35,505 nt of DNA from positions 1 to 35,505 of IMG/VR virus record IMGVR_UViG_3300008517_000070; one strand, given 5' to 3'. Origin of the DNA: a virus. Shown here piece after piece: positions 1 through 7,239 of this stretch. Position 1 is the stretch's first letter, and every line of letters starts with the position of its first letter. The notes below the pieces were generated by a model. The model worked only from the letters and a program-made list of their open reading frames with translations, was not told the origin of the DNA and made no database searches. A program made the position numbers and the translations under genes.

Positions 1-551
1 GGTTTTATAATCCCATCTTTGCCAACATCAAACCAGGTGGAATGGACAGCCACGCCAAGTGCAATCGGGCCGGTTTCATGCAGGCCCCGCTGGATGAGTC
101 TCATATCCTTTTCAGGGATGGTTAGGCTTCGATATTTTTTGATTCTGAAAGGATACGCTCTGGAAGCAGCTTGCTCATCAGGCTCACCTCTTTTTCCAGG
201 CACATACGGCCATAATTCCTCTGGGCAAATCCCGTGTTTTGCGAGTGCCTTCATTATTCCCCGGATAGTAGTTCCTTCGTACGATTCACCGGGGAATTCA
301 TCCTCCACCTTGGCCCACTCATAAATCCATCTTTCGGAAAAGTCGTATTTCTTGCCGTACTCTCTCCATTCTTGAAACTCTTTTAAACCAGCTCCCATAA
401 ATCCTGCACAGGTTCCCTCATTACCCTGATCCCTGACTTCTGTTTGTTGGCTTGTCCAATTAACTTCCTTCGGCAGATCATATTGAGGAATCGGCACCAT
501 AAGGTCTTTTGTGTTTGGCGGCTCTGGTCGATAACCTAATCTATGATCCAT
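1..551 (-). CDS. Papain-like (C1A-type) cysteine peptidase, N-terminal part, cut by window edge
   Basis: The frame is open from an ATG at 551 to the left edge, about 183 codons with no stop, so the 3' end lies outside the window. A Shine-Dalgarno AAGGA lies about 8 nt before the ATG. The protein contains the papain signature VRDQGNEGTCAGF: Gln42 matches the oxyanion-hole Gln and Cys48 the nucleophile. The catalytic His and Asn of the family come later and are not visible. There is no clear signal peptide or membrane segment. It starts 11 nt after the stop of the TIM-barrel gene, so it is the last visible gene of the radical SAM cassette operon. It could cleave host envelope protein or, by analogy with peptide-maturation loci, trim a modified virion protein; both roles are inference. 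Family confidence is high, role confidence low. Confidence 0.8.
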   Translation of the reverse strand, partial: MDHRLGYRPEPPNTKDLMVPIPQYDLPKEVNWTSQQTEVRDQGNEGTCAGFMGAGLKEFQEWREYGKKYDFSERWIYEWAKVEDEFPGESYEGTTIRGIMKALAKHGICPEELWPYVPGKRGEPDEQAASRAYPFRIKKYRSLTIPEKDMRLIQRGLHETGPIALGVAVHSTWFDVGKDGIIK

Positions 552-562
552 TTTCGGTTTCC

Positions 563-1621
563 TTATATTTTATTAAATAGATTTTTAATCTCCTCATACA
601 TTCTATTATCAGTGGCCGGGCCAAAGTGATTATGGTTCCAAGCCCAGAGGGCAACTCCTATAGTAAATAAATCATACGGCAGAAGGGTATCGAATTGCGC
701 TTGGATTTCCCCTAATGGAACCTCGCTATCATAGTTTCCAGAGCTGTCGGCTGGTTCGCCGCAACACTGGAAAATGAACATAACAGGCTTAGTAATACCC
801 TTTCTGTTCAAGTATTCTCTTTCTTGCCTGCCGACTTCGGCGAGATACGCTAGGGGTTCCTTCCCCCACATCTCGCCAGAGCCATCAAAGGCATAGCAAT
901 CGGGACTAATGAAGTCCATCGCATCAAAGTTTATTTTGTCCCAGTCGCTCGTTCCTCCTGCGAGTGTCTGCGTTACTGGATGGTTATCCCGTGCCTTGAA
1001 GAAGTCGTATATCTCCTTTTGCTGCTCAAAGCTTATATCCCTGTTCCAGAGGTTAGCTTCCTCAATCGGCTGCCAACAGTACAAGGCAGGATGGTTCTTG
1101 CATTTTTCGATAATCTCTGCTACATCATTTTTATTCCAGGAGCCGGTTGCCAGTATTTGGTTATGAACCATACTAGCGATTGAATAATAGACTTTAAGAT
1201 TCGCGTCTCTGGCCCTATCCAAGAAACTAATTCCACTTCGTATTGAATGGGAAAGTTGGAACCTTTGCGGCATTCTCTCAAATTTGCGTAGTCCCAGGTA
1301 TGGAAGCTCATAACTCTGAACAATAGTAATACCGAGATCAGCTATTTTAACGAAATCATCATCAGGCCCCACGCAGAACATCACCCGCTCAGGCCCGATT
1401 TGCGATTCCTTCTCAGGCCAGTCGGTTATATCTGGGCCAATTTCAGGAAACTCATTCTCATTTAGAAATACACGTTTCTGGTAATCCAAATAATCTATCT
1501 CAGTTTCAGCTTTTATCTCGGCACAAATTTCCTTAAAATTATTCCAGTCCCTTATGTGCCTAGCCTTACCCCCTCCCTTCTGAAGATAAAGTTCTGCTCT
1601 TTGCAGAATTTTTCCCTTCAT
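563..1621 (-). CDS. TIM-barrel glycoside-hydrolase-like protein (352 aa)
   Basis: This 352-residue protein looks like a (beta/alpha)8 glycosidase of the GH5/GH-A general type. Visible signs are a segment around residue 180 reading HPALYCWQPIEEAN, like the strand-4 region that carries the acid/base Glu in clan GH-A, a following DFISPDCYAFDG strand, KPVMFIFQCCGEP, and a late GVALWAWNHNH strand rich in Trp and His. No signal peptide is seen. The start at 1621 has a purine-rich AGGGGGGAT just upstream; it overlaps the preceding gene by 56 nt, so a slightly later start is possible. In a phage tail region such a protein could be a sugar-cleaving depolymerase or host-wall enzyme. Substrate and activity cannot be read from sequence, and a catalytically dead barrel is possible. 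Confidence 0.72.
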   Translation of the reverse strand: MKGKILQRAELYLQKGGGKARHIRDWNNFKEICAEIKAETEIDYLDYQKRVFLNENEFPEIGPDITDWPEKESQIGPERVMFCVGPDDDFVKIADLGITIVQSYELPYLGLRKFERMPQRFQLSHSIRSGISFLDRARDANLKVYYSIASMVHNQILATGSWNKNDVAEIIEKCKNHPALYCWQPIEEANLWNRDISFEQQKEIYDFFKARDNHPVTQTLAGGTSDWDKINFDAMDFISPDCYAFDGSGEMWGKEPLAYLAEVGRQEREYLNRKGITKPVMFIFQCCGEPADSSGNYDSEVPLGEIQAQFDTLLPYDLFTIGVALWAWNHNHFGPATDNRMYEEIKNLFNKI

Positions 1622-2159
1622 CTTTTATCCCCCCTTTCTGGAGTGTTTCGAGATACGCCTTGCTTAGCTCGAACGCTGGTGGGGTAAAGCGCTGAACGTT
1701 CCTGAGTCTTTCCGTCAGACTCTTGATAATGTTAATCGACTGGACCAGCGATAAATTCCCTTGGGTAATAGCCGTGATATTTTGGGCTACCTGCACAATG
1801 TCAGGCCGCTTGCCGAAGCTCTTATTCCAGTTGAATGCGAGCAACCGGAACTCAAGCGCCAAATCTCTGAGAATAGGTATTATCGGAGCGTTGATAACCC
1901 TGTTCAGTACCAGGTTGAGCGCCTCCTTGACCTGGGACTTCTCTTTCCCGGTTGCCGGAACTAATTGTTTTTCAGCCGCCTTATCATCCATTCCCTTACG
2001 CATAACGGCAAATCCCTTTTTCACAATTTCCTGCTGTTTCCGGCCCAGGATCATATTAAGATCCTTATGTCCCAGGATGTACTCCAGTTTCTTTTTATTC
2101 CTCTCGTATGCCTTTTTGTTCTTCTCCTCCTCAACGTCTTTCTTTCTCTTGTTTACCAT
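1566..2159 (-). CDS. Helical protein of unknown function in the radical SAM operon (197 aa)
   Basis: I do not recognise a family. The N-terminal 50 residues are a highly charged Lys/Glu-rich helix; the middle (about 75-165) is a predicted all-alpha segment with Leu/Ile heptad-like spacing (VKEALNLVLNRVINAPIIPI, SLVQSINIIKSLTERLRNV). No membrane segment, cysteine or signal peptide is seen. The ATG at 2159 is preceded by GGAGGAG (2167-2173) at 7 nt spacing and overlaps the stop of the upstream radical SAM gene by 29 nt, so it is translated with that operon. It could be a structural tail component or a partner of the two enzymes; neither is shown by the sequence. Confidence 0.7.
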   Translation of the reverse strand: MVNKRKKDVEEEKNKKAYERNKKKLEYILGHKDLNMILGRKQQEIVKKGFAVMRKGMDDKAAEKQLVPATGKEKSQVKEALNLVLNRVINAPIIPILRDLALEFRLLAFNWNKSFGKRPDIVQVAQNITAITQGNLSLVQSINIIKSLTERLRNVQRFTPPAFELSKAYLETLQKGGIKDEGKNSAKSRTLSSEGRG

Positions 2160-3474
2160 TTTTTAGCTCCTCCAAGATTTTCAGGGATATTTGCTTTTCT
2201 TTCCCCAGCCTGTTAAAAATCGCCTGGTATAGGCCGAGCTTCTTATATGTTTCTATCATGGCGGCTACCTTGGCATGGGCGAGCTTGCACACCGAGGGGA
2301 TAGGACTAAAGGGGTCTCCCGTGATCTCGTACATGCTACCCAAACATTGTCCCTGGCAGAGGTACTTAATCGCACAGCTCTCGCACTGAGGCATAGTCTT
2401 GAAATCAAAGGCAATCTCTCCGATAGCCAGCTCAAGATTCTTCGCCCGAATACTTTTGATTGCACCGTTTTTCACCATGAATTTCCCCAATATGAACTGG
2501 TCATACGATTGCCTGTGGCAGGGAACAATAGCCAAATCCCCCAGCCTTACATAAAGACAAGCCTGTAAAGAGCAGCCCAAACCCCGGCCGATCGAGGTGA
2601 GGCAGTTAGTCAAAATGTTATATCCCCTGCCCTTGAAAAGAAAATCAAGATACCGGGTCAAATCTCCGTTGCAGGGCTCCCTGAAAGTCCATTCAACTAG
2701 GAACTGCAAAAAGTTCATATAGTCTCTAATCTGTTCATCAGACCACTCGACATTGCGCACTTCCAACAGGTAAATATTGCCGAAGGGGATACCGAATTCC
2801 CGAAATTTACCCTGGAACCAGAGAAAGTTTTTCTTCCATTCTTCAATCAGTTCAGAGTAGACCATAGGGTGATAACCACAGCGATATTTCGCTCCAAACT
2901 CGAAGCATCTATCATAATACGCATCATCACGCTTCTCAATCCCCGACTTGAACGGCCTGTTGGCTTCGCAATATTTCCCGTCGAAAGAGGCTGACAGGTA
3001 AACAGGGATCTCTACTTCTCTGGAGAAAAGCATCAACTTTTCTACTTTTCTAGTCAGCCTTTCGTTAAGCAGAAAAGTAAAATTAGTCGGTATGACAATC
3101 ATTTTCGGTTTTAATTTAGCTTTACTAAACTTTTTCAAAATCAAATTTAGAGCATCAAAACCTACTTTCTGAAACAGAGGTTCACCAGAGAAAAACTCCA
3201 AATCGGGCGCAAGACTCTTATTAATTAACCAATCTAAAAGCAATTCTAGGTTATGCAGTACGTCTTCCGAGTGGCTTATTTCTTTGGGGTAGAGTTGCTC
3301 GCCGAACTTGGCATAGTAGCAATATTTGCAATCAAGATTACATTTAGCATTAAGCTCGATCTCTAGCCTGCGGAAGTTTACGAACCGCTCATCCTCTTTA
3401 TGCTTCCAGGCGTAAAAGAATGTCCTATCGAAAAAGGATTGTAAAAGCCGGTCATTTTCCTGTTGGAAAGTCAC
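2131..3474 (-). CDS. Radical SAM/SPASM-type peptide-modifying enzyme 2 (447 aa)
   Basis: The 4Fe-4S cluster motif C-x3-C-x2-C is at residues 45-52 (CNLDCKYC), followed by the GGEP-like strand FFSGEP near residue 95. The C-terminal third carries a SPASM-type auxiliary cluster region: C-x2-C-x5-C-x3-C (CESCAIKYLCQGQC), an upstream CHRQ block and a final single Cys. SPASM enzymes typically modify ribosomally made peptides or proteins. I chose the GTG at 3474 over the ATG at 3510 because GGAGGAGG (3481-3488) lies exactly 6 nt before it, and the neighbouring gene has the same arrangement; the ATG has no ribosome site. The gene overlaps the upstream radical SAM stop by 23 nt. The likely substrate is the adjacent tetrad-repeat protein (inference). 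It could alternatively act on a host or cell-wall target. Confidence 0.9.
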   Translation of the reverse strand: MTFQQENDRLLQSFFDRTFFYAWKHKEDERFVNFRRLEIELNAKCNLDCKYCYYAKFGEQLYPKEISHSEDVLHNLELLLDWLINKSLAPDLEFFSGEPLFQKVGFDALNLILKKFSKAKLKPKMIVIPTNFTFLLNERLTRKVEKLMLFSREVEIPVYLSASFDGKYCEANRPFKSGIEKRDDAYYDRCFEFGAKYRCGYHPMVYSELIEEWKKNFLWFQGKFREFGIPFGNIYLLEVRNVEWSDEQIRDYMNFLQFLVEWTFREPCNGDLTRYLDFLFKGRGYNILTNCLTSIGRGLGCSLQACLYVRLGDLAIVPCHRQSYDQFILGKFMVKNGAIKSIRAKNLELAIGEIAFDFKTMPQCESCAIKYLCQGQCLGSMYEITGDPFSPIPSVCKLAHAKVAAMIETYKKLGLYQAIFNRLGKEKQISLKILEELKNGKQEKERR

Positions 3475-4801
3475 AAATTGCCTCCTCCAAAATTTCCTCA
3501 AAAGCACCATTCCCGAAAAGACGAATAAGTGAAACTGGAGCGAAATGAATACATCCTGTATTTAATATGTTCTCCATAGGACAAGACAAGCAAATATTCA
3601 CAAATAAGCCAAAAATAACTGCCAATTCATCATTGAGGTAGTATTTAGAAACTTGACCAGCTAAAGCCAATTCCTTCAGCATAGCCATGATATAGCTAAT
3701 TTTCAGTCTCCAGAAGTCGTGATAATTCCTGAGGACATAATAGAATCTTATTTTTTCTACTTCATCATTTGTATTTACAATGAACTTCTCATTAATGAGC
3801 TTGATTTTGCCTTCCTCAAACAGTGAAACATCCCAATTATCTACTATTTTTTGGGATAAAATACTCTCTATATATTCTGGATAATTGAGGAAAAAAGTCC
3901 GATGACACAAATGAAGGTCATTTTTTATTCCTATACCCAAATTGCTATCCCCACCTGAACAGGTGAACATGGCTGGTTTGGTAGCCAATTCATTCTGATA
4001 TTTCAAAATCCTCTGGAATCTAGTTAGATAAGTATTGGGATATTTCCCTTTTCTTAAATTCCTGAAAAATCTAGCTAACTCCTTCCCATTCTCACTGGTA
4101 TATCTTCCTGGAACGCAAAGGGTCGGTGAGCAGGAGTTGACAAAATTGACTCTGCTATTTTTGTTAGTCTTCTGAAAATCCTTCTCAATCTGACCAAAAT
4201 AATCAAAATATTCCTTGACCTTGTTTGGTTCACTATTTAATAGTCTAATATTTTCCATAGTTAAAGTAGATTTCATCCGAATCTCAACTTTCACTTTCTG
4301 GAGCTTTCTCTTATTTAGACTCATTACTAGCGAATGAATATTTTGGGGAATTCTCTTTGCAGCCCCAGTTACTCGATTAACATCCGTAATATAGGCTGGC
4401 CCATCAAGTGAAATTTGAGGCTCGAAAATGACTTCCTTATTGCAGAATTTATCTATCTGAGATACAGTGTTGACTATTATTTCAGGATTAGTCATCAGAT
4501 TTGTGGAAAATGCAATTTTTTCTAATTTGGGGAATCTTTTGAATAATTTCTGAAAGGGAATATATTCCAGAGTTAGAGTCGGCTCTGCTCCCCAGAGTCC
4601 AAAATAGGTAAGATTTTTGCCATAGACATTTTCTAAACTATCGAGCCAATTATCCTGTTTGAGCTCCTTGATAATCTTTTCATTGAGCAATTTCATAGAA
4701 TTGGATTTAGGCAAATAGCAATATTTGCACTGAAGATTGCAACTTGCAACCGTAAACTGCTCTGCAGAAACCAATCTATTAGTAGCCGTAATGGTGGTCA
4801 C
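3452..4801 (-). CDS. Radical SAM peptide-modifying enzyme 1 (449 aa)
   Basis: The radical SAM motif C-x3-C-x2-C (CNLQCKYC) is at residues 21-28, and a GGEP-like motif (WGAEP) at 70-74. Further conserved-looking cysteines fall at about 281 and 299 (the second in LCHRTFF) and in a C-terminal C-x2-C-x9-C group at 404-417, plus a late Cys near 443, compatible with auxiliary iron-sulfur clusters of the SPASM/twitch kind. The open frame extends upstream to 5050, but that extension overlaps the repeat gene out of frame and is biased junk. I chose GTG 4801 because GGAGGAG (4808-4814) lies 6 nt before it. It overlaps the stop of the tetrad-repeat gene by 23 nt and is itself overlapped by radical SAM 2 by 23 nt, which points to a functional unit. 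Its substrate is probably the neighbouring repeat protein (inference). Confidence 0.88.
   Translation of the reverse strand: MTTITATNRLVSAEQFTVASCNLQCKYCYLPKSNSMKLLNEKIIKELKQDNWLDSLENVYGKNLTYFGLWGAEPTLTLEYIPFQKLFKRFPKLEKIAFSTNLMTNPEIIVNTVSQIDKFCNKEVIFEPQISLDGPAYITDVNRVTGAAKRIPQNIHSLVMSLNKRKLQKVKVEIRMKSTLTMENIRLLNSEPNKVKEYFDYFGQIEKDFQKTNKNSRVNFVNSCSPTLCVPGRYTSENGKELARFFRNLRKGKYPNTYLTRFQRILKYQNELATKPAMFTCSGGDSNLGIGIKNDLHLCHRTFFLNYPEYIESILSQKIVDNWDVSLFEEGKIKLINEKFIVNTNDEVEKIRFYYVLRNYHDFWRLKISYIMAMLKELALAGQVSKYYLNDELAVIFGLFVNICLSCPMENILNTGCIHFAPVSLIRLFGNGAFEEILEEAICDFPTGK
3481..3488 (-). promoter_or_regulatory. Ribosome binding site that sets the start of radical SAM 2
   Basis: On the minus strand this reads GGAGGAGG, then CAATTT, then GTG at 3474. 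It lies inside the end of the upstream radical SAM gene, so the downstream gene is probably translated by coupled re-initiation. Confidence 0.75.
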
Positions 4802-5333
4802 TGTGGACTCCTCCATAATAAGTAACATACTCGCTAGCATAGTGTGGCATATAAAAATCTGTATATTCTGCTGAATCCTGGGTATAATAGACTCCATTGC
4901 GATGATCATTCCTGTCATTAGTATGATATACAGAACGATGTGTGTCGTTATCAACACTGAGCACCCCCGAATCGTAGGATGAATCAACACTAGAATTATG
5001 AGGAGCATCTTCAGACACATTCTCATCGTTGTGGTAGGTTGCGTTATCACCAGTATCTACCCCGCTGTTATGGTCATTCTGGTAAGTCGAGTGCTCGTCG
5101 ACATCATAACCTGAATTGTATCCACTGTTTACACCTGTATTCTCATCGGTGTGGTGCGTAGTATCATGGTTTGTATCGTCCGAAGTATTCTGTGAAGGGA
5201 TATATGTGGTTTTGTCCGCAACGCAGGCTTCATTATCCTTTATCGAATCAAGGTTTGTCCTAATCTCATCAACAACCGCTTTGGTGGTCAAAGCAGAGCC
5301 TTCAGTAATATCTTCATCCCAAACAAAAGACAT
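4779..5333 (-). CDS. Tetrad-repeat fibre-like protein B (184 aa), candidate radical SAM substrate
   Basis: Residues 1-46 form a small non-repetitive head with DEIRTNLDSIKDNEAC, like the NELRTAxD motif seen in many tail-associated proteins and like the head of the neighbouring paralogue. From residue 47 to the end the protein is 34 consecutive four-residue units with no phase slip, of form small/polar-[Y,V,H,E]-[D,N,H]-[S,T,N] (for example GVNS GYNS, PHNS SVDS SYDS). The tail end is rich in Tyr and His (SEYV TYYG GVHS DHHY GY). A single Cys (37) precedes the repeats. No signal peptide. It sits 11 nt after the paralogue and overlaps radical SAM 1. Best guess: a tail-fibre appendage that is enzymatically modified; it could also be just a novel repeat fold. 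Confidence 0.85.
   Translation of the reverse strand: MSFVWDEDITEGSALTTKAVVDEIRTNLDSIKDNEACVADKTTYIPSQNTSDDTNHDTTHHTDENTGVNSGYNSGYDVDEHSTYQNDHNSGVDTGDNATYHNDENVSEDAPHNSSVDSSYDSGVLSVDNDTHRSVYHTNDRNDHRNGVYYTQDSAEYTDFYMPHYASEYVTYYGGVHSDHHYGY
4782..5195 (-). repeat. 34 in-phase tetrapeptide repeats (protein B)
   Basis: The repeat encodes residues 47-184. Twelve-base units vary at DNA level but keep amino-acid phase throughout. Position 2 is mostly Y, V, H, D or E, position 3 mostly D, N, H or Y, position 4 mostly S, T or N. Confidence 0.85.
4808..4814 (-). promoter_or_regulatory. Ribosome binding site that sets the start of radical SAM 1
   Basis: Minus strand GGAGGAG, 6 nt, then GTG at 4801. 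The site is within the last codons of the tetrad-repeat gene, implying coupled translation of substrate candidate and enzyme. Confidence 0.72.
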
Positions 5334-5344
5334 AAATTTCTCTC

Positions 5345-5896
5345 CTAATTTCCGCTGTTATAAGTGCTATTCTGTGCATTATAGACCCCAGTATCATAAG
5401 TCCCAACAGCCGACGCCTCGTGCGAGGAATCGACACTACTATCCTCACCAGAATGGACAGTGGTATCATGTCCTGAATCTACCCCGCTGTTATAGGATTC
5501 CTGAACGCCACTATCATAAGCCCCGTCTACCCCATTATTATAGGAAGAATCATATCCCGAATCCTGACTGCCATGAACTGTTGAACGATGAGGACTGTCT
5601 GCTCCAGTGTATGCAGTGGCATCATCCCCAGTTTTGGCTGTGTCGTTGTCCACTGCGTTATAAGTAGCATCGTGATTGCGGCAATAGTTCTGGTCGTCAG
5701 CGTAGTCTATTGCGGTCCTTAATTCCTGGTAATCTGCGTCGTCTATCTCATCACCAATGCTGACGGGAAGATGTTGCCAATCATACTGACTCAATTCCAA
5801 GTCGGAGTAGACTATATCAATATTAGTTTTGACTTCGTTTTTATGGGCTGCACCATCTAACGTGCCTATAGTAATCGGAGTCCAGTCGAATCCCAT
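5345..5896 (-). CDS. Tetrad-repeat fibre-like protein A (183 aa)
   Basis: This is a paralogue of the next gene. The head has two related segments: residues about 14-28 (DGAAHKNEVKTNIDIV, similar to the AAHxNELRxAxD motif of tail proteins) and 49-72 (DEIDDADYQELRTAIDYADDQNYC), the latter aligning with the head of protein B including the single Cys just before the repeats. Residues 70-181 are 28 four-residue units in one phase, such as GYDS SYNN GVDG AYDS GVQE SYNS GVDS GHDT TVHS, ending in GN. The head is probably the attachment part and the repeats an extended shaft or display surface. It starts 3 nt after the zinc-ribbon fibre gene. Function is not known; modification by the downstream radical SAM enzymes is my inference. 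Confidence 0.85.
   Translation of the reverse strand: MGFDWTPITIGTLDGAAHKNEVKTNIDIVYSDLELSQYDWQHLPVSIGDEIDDADYQELRTAIDYADDQNYCRNHDATYNAVDNDTAKTGDDATAYTGADSPHRSTVHGSQDSGYDSSYNNGVDGAYDSGVQESYNSGVDSGHDTTVHSGEDSSVDSSHEASAVGTYDTGVYNAQNSTYNSGN
5348..5689 (-). repeat. 28 in-phase tetrapeptide repeats (protein A)
   Basis: The repeat encodes residues 70-183. Many units pair into an eight-residue super-repeat G-V-D-S-x-[YH]-[DN]-[ST]. No insertions or deletions break the phase. Confidence 0.85.
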
Positions 5897-5899
5897 TTT

Positions 5900-6997
5900 T
5901 CACCTCAAGGTAATTATCGAATCGATTCTTTTCTTCTCACCAGGATATAGCTTCTCCAGAGCCTTAGCCACGATTGCGCCTAAAGGATTGCCCCTCATTG
6001 CGATCCCCCTAAAATTGCTGCTCATTAGCAAGTCTCCCACAAGTACAGGTCCGACTGCATTAATCTTCAATCGTCCAGAAATTCCTACAGGGGTAAATCC
6101 AGCCTTGATTGCTGCCTTGATATTCTTGTGATTGTCTCCACCTAAGCAAAAACCAAAGGAGTCTGAATGCACTCCTATCACTCGCTTGTCGTTTGCTTTT
6201 ATTGATGGGCAAACCTTGCCATCTTTCCAAATCAGGACATCCCCTGGTTTGGACTTCTCTGAATAAGGCATTAATTCTGCGAGGTCGTTATAAACGGCTC
6301 TCCAAACTTTTCCGTCGTCATCGATAATAGTATAGGTATTATCATCTGCGGCTATTTTCTTAATCAAATTACCCTTCGCTGTCTCAATATCCCCTGATAG
6401 GATTGGAGCATTCTCATGGCCCTCAGCGACCGCGGTAAAATTGGCCTGATTGCTAGTCATCTTTGCCGAGGTGAGCAGCGAGTTTTCAGCATAGGTCAGA
6501 GCCGTCCAGGTTCTTCTGATGAATTGCGGCCCCAAAGCGTAGCCCAATTCGAGATAGCAATTAGGGCACACGGCGGGTGGAGTCCCTATTCCAAGACTGG
6601 AAAGCGTCCAAAGCATAATCCATCCCGGAAAGCCTATACCAAATATCTTCTCTTTCTGGGTAATTTCACACCGGGAGCATCGGATTACCCGGGGTTGCTT
6701 CACGGTGATTTTTTTCCCAACCCTTTTCAGGCATTTGGGACAAACCTCAGGAGTCTTGCCCTCGGAGTCCAAGGCCAAAGGCAGAATTCCCCAGCCGAAA
6801 AATCCAGACCCGGGTCTTTCTTCAGTCTCATGTTTTCCGCAAAATACGCAGTCCACCGTCCTCTTTGGAGTCTGGAATTTCCCGTCTATCTTAGCTAAAT
6901 TCCAAACTGGCTTACCGGCTTTAAGGACATATTTGACCCCCCATTTCTTCCATTTTTCCTCTATCAAACAATTAATTACCTTTCGATTTACTTTCAT
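5900..6997 (-). CDS. Tail-fibre-like protein with two zinc-ribbon-like units and a C-terminal fibre domain (365 aa)
   Basis: The N-terminal half has two tandem, similar Cys units: CxxC at 50-53 paired with CPKC at 86-89, and CSRC at 107-110 paired with CPNC at 144-147, each enclosing a hydrophobic GFFGWGILPLA or GFPGWIMLW segment. The C-terminal half (about 250-365) carries the layout common at phage fibre C-termini: PGDVLIW, RVIGVHSDSFG, TPVGISGRLKINAVGPVLVGDLL, GIAM, GAIVAKALE and a final IITLR. The ATG at 6997 follows GGAGGTAATT. It is probably a tail-tip or fibre protein; zinc binding is suggested by the cysteines only. The hydrophobic centres of the Cys units could make a membrane-interacting hairpin instead. 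Confidence 0.78.
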   Translation of the reverse strand: MKVNRKVINCLIEEKWKKWGVKYVLKAGKPVWNLAKIDGKFQTPKRTVDCVFCGKHETEERPGSGFFGWGILPLALDSEGKTPEVCPKCLKRVGKKITVKQPRVIRCSRCEITQKEKIFGIGFPGWIMLWTLSSLGIGTPPAVCPNCYLELGYALGPQFIRRTWTALTYAENSLLTSAKMTSNQANFTAVAEGHENAPILSGDIETAKGNLIKKIAADDNTYTIIDDDGKVWRAVYNDLAELMPYSEKSKPGDVLIWKDGKVCPSIKANDKRVIGVHSDSFGFCLGGDNHKNIKAAIKAGFTPVGISGRLKINAVGPVLVGDLLMSSNFRGIAMRGNPLGAIVAKALEKLYPGEKKRIDSIITLR

Positions 6998-7016
6998 AAT
7001 TACCTCCTGAAATACG

Positions 7017-7238
7017 TTAAGGTAATGGTATTAAAATAGCCATAGCAGCCCAAGTCCCGGGTGTGCCTGCTACCGTGCAGACCCAACCCGGCGGATCGCC
7101 TATAGCTGGAGCAACATTCCAGACCATATCGCCCACCTTCCATGTGCCCGAATCCGGTGCTCCGGGAAGATAGGCTTTAGGAAATCTCTTATGATGAACA
7201 TTAGGGTCTTTCACGTGGGACTCACCGTCAAATGCCAT
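7017..7238 (-). CDS. Small tail-fibre module protein (73 aa)
   Basis: The second half reads GTWKVGDMVWNVAPAIGDPPGWVCTVAGTPGTW, a Gly/Trp-rich motif that recurs in phage fibre and spike proteins. GGGAGATTAAA precedes the ATG at 7238. It lies directly after the hub-like gene and ahead of fibre genes, so it is probably a fibre accessory or attachment piece. Exact role unknown. Confidence 0.7.
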   Translation of the reverse strand: MAFDGESHVKDPNVHHKRFPKAYLPGAPDSGTWKVGDMVWNVAPAIGDPPGWVCTVAGTPGTWAAMAILIPLP

Positions 7239-7239
7239 T

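Noticed and set aside
4817-5050. N-terminal extension of radical SAM 1 up to 5050
   Set aside because: The extra 78 residues are an out-of-frame reading of the tetrad repeats (Ile/Thr/Met/His-rich) and have no ribosome site.
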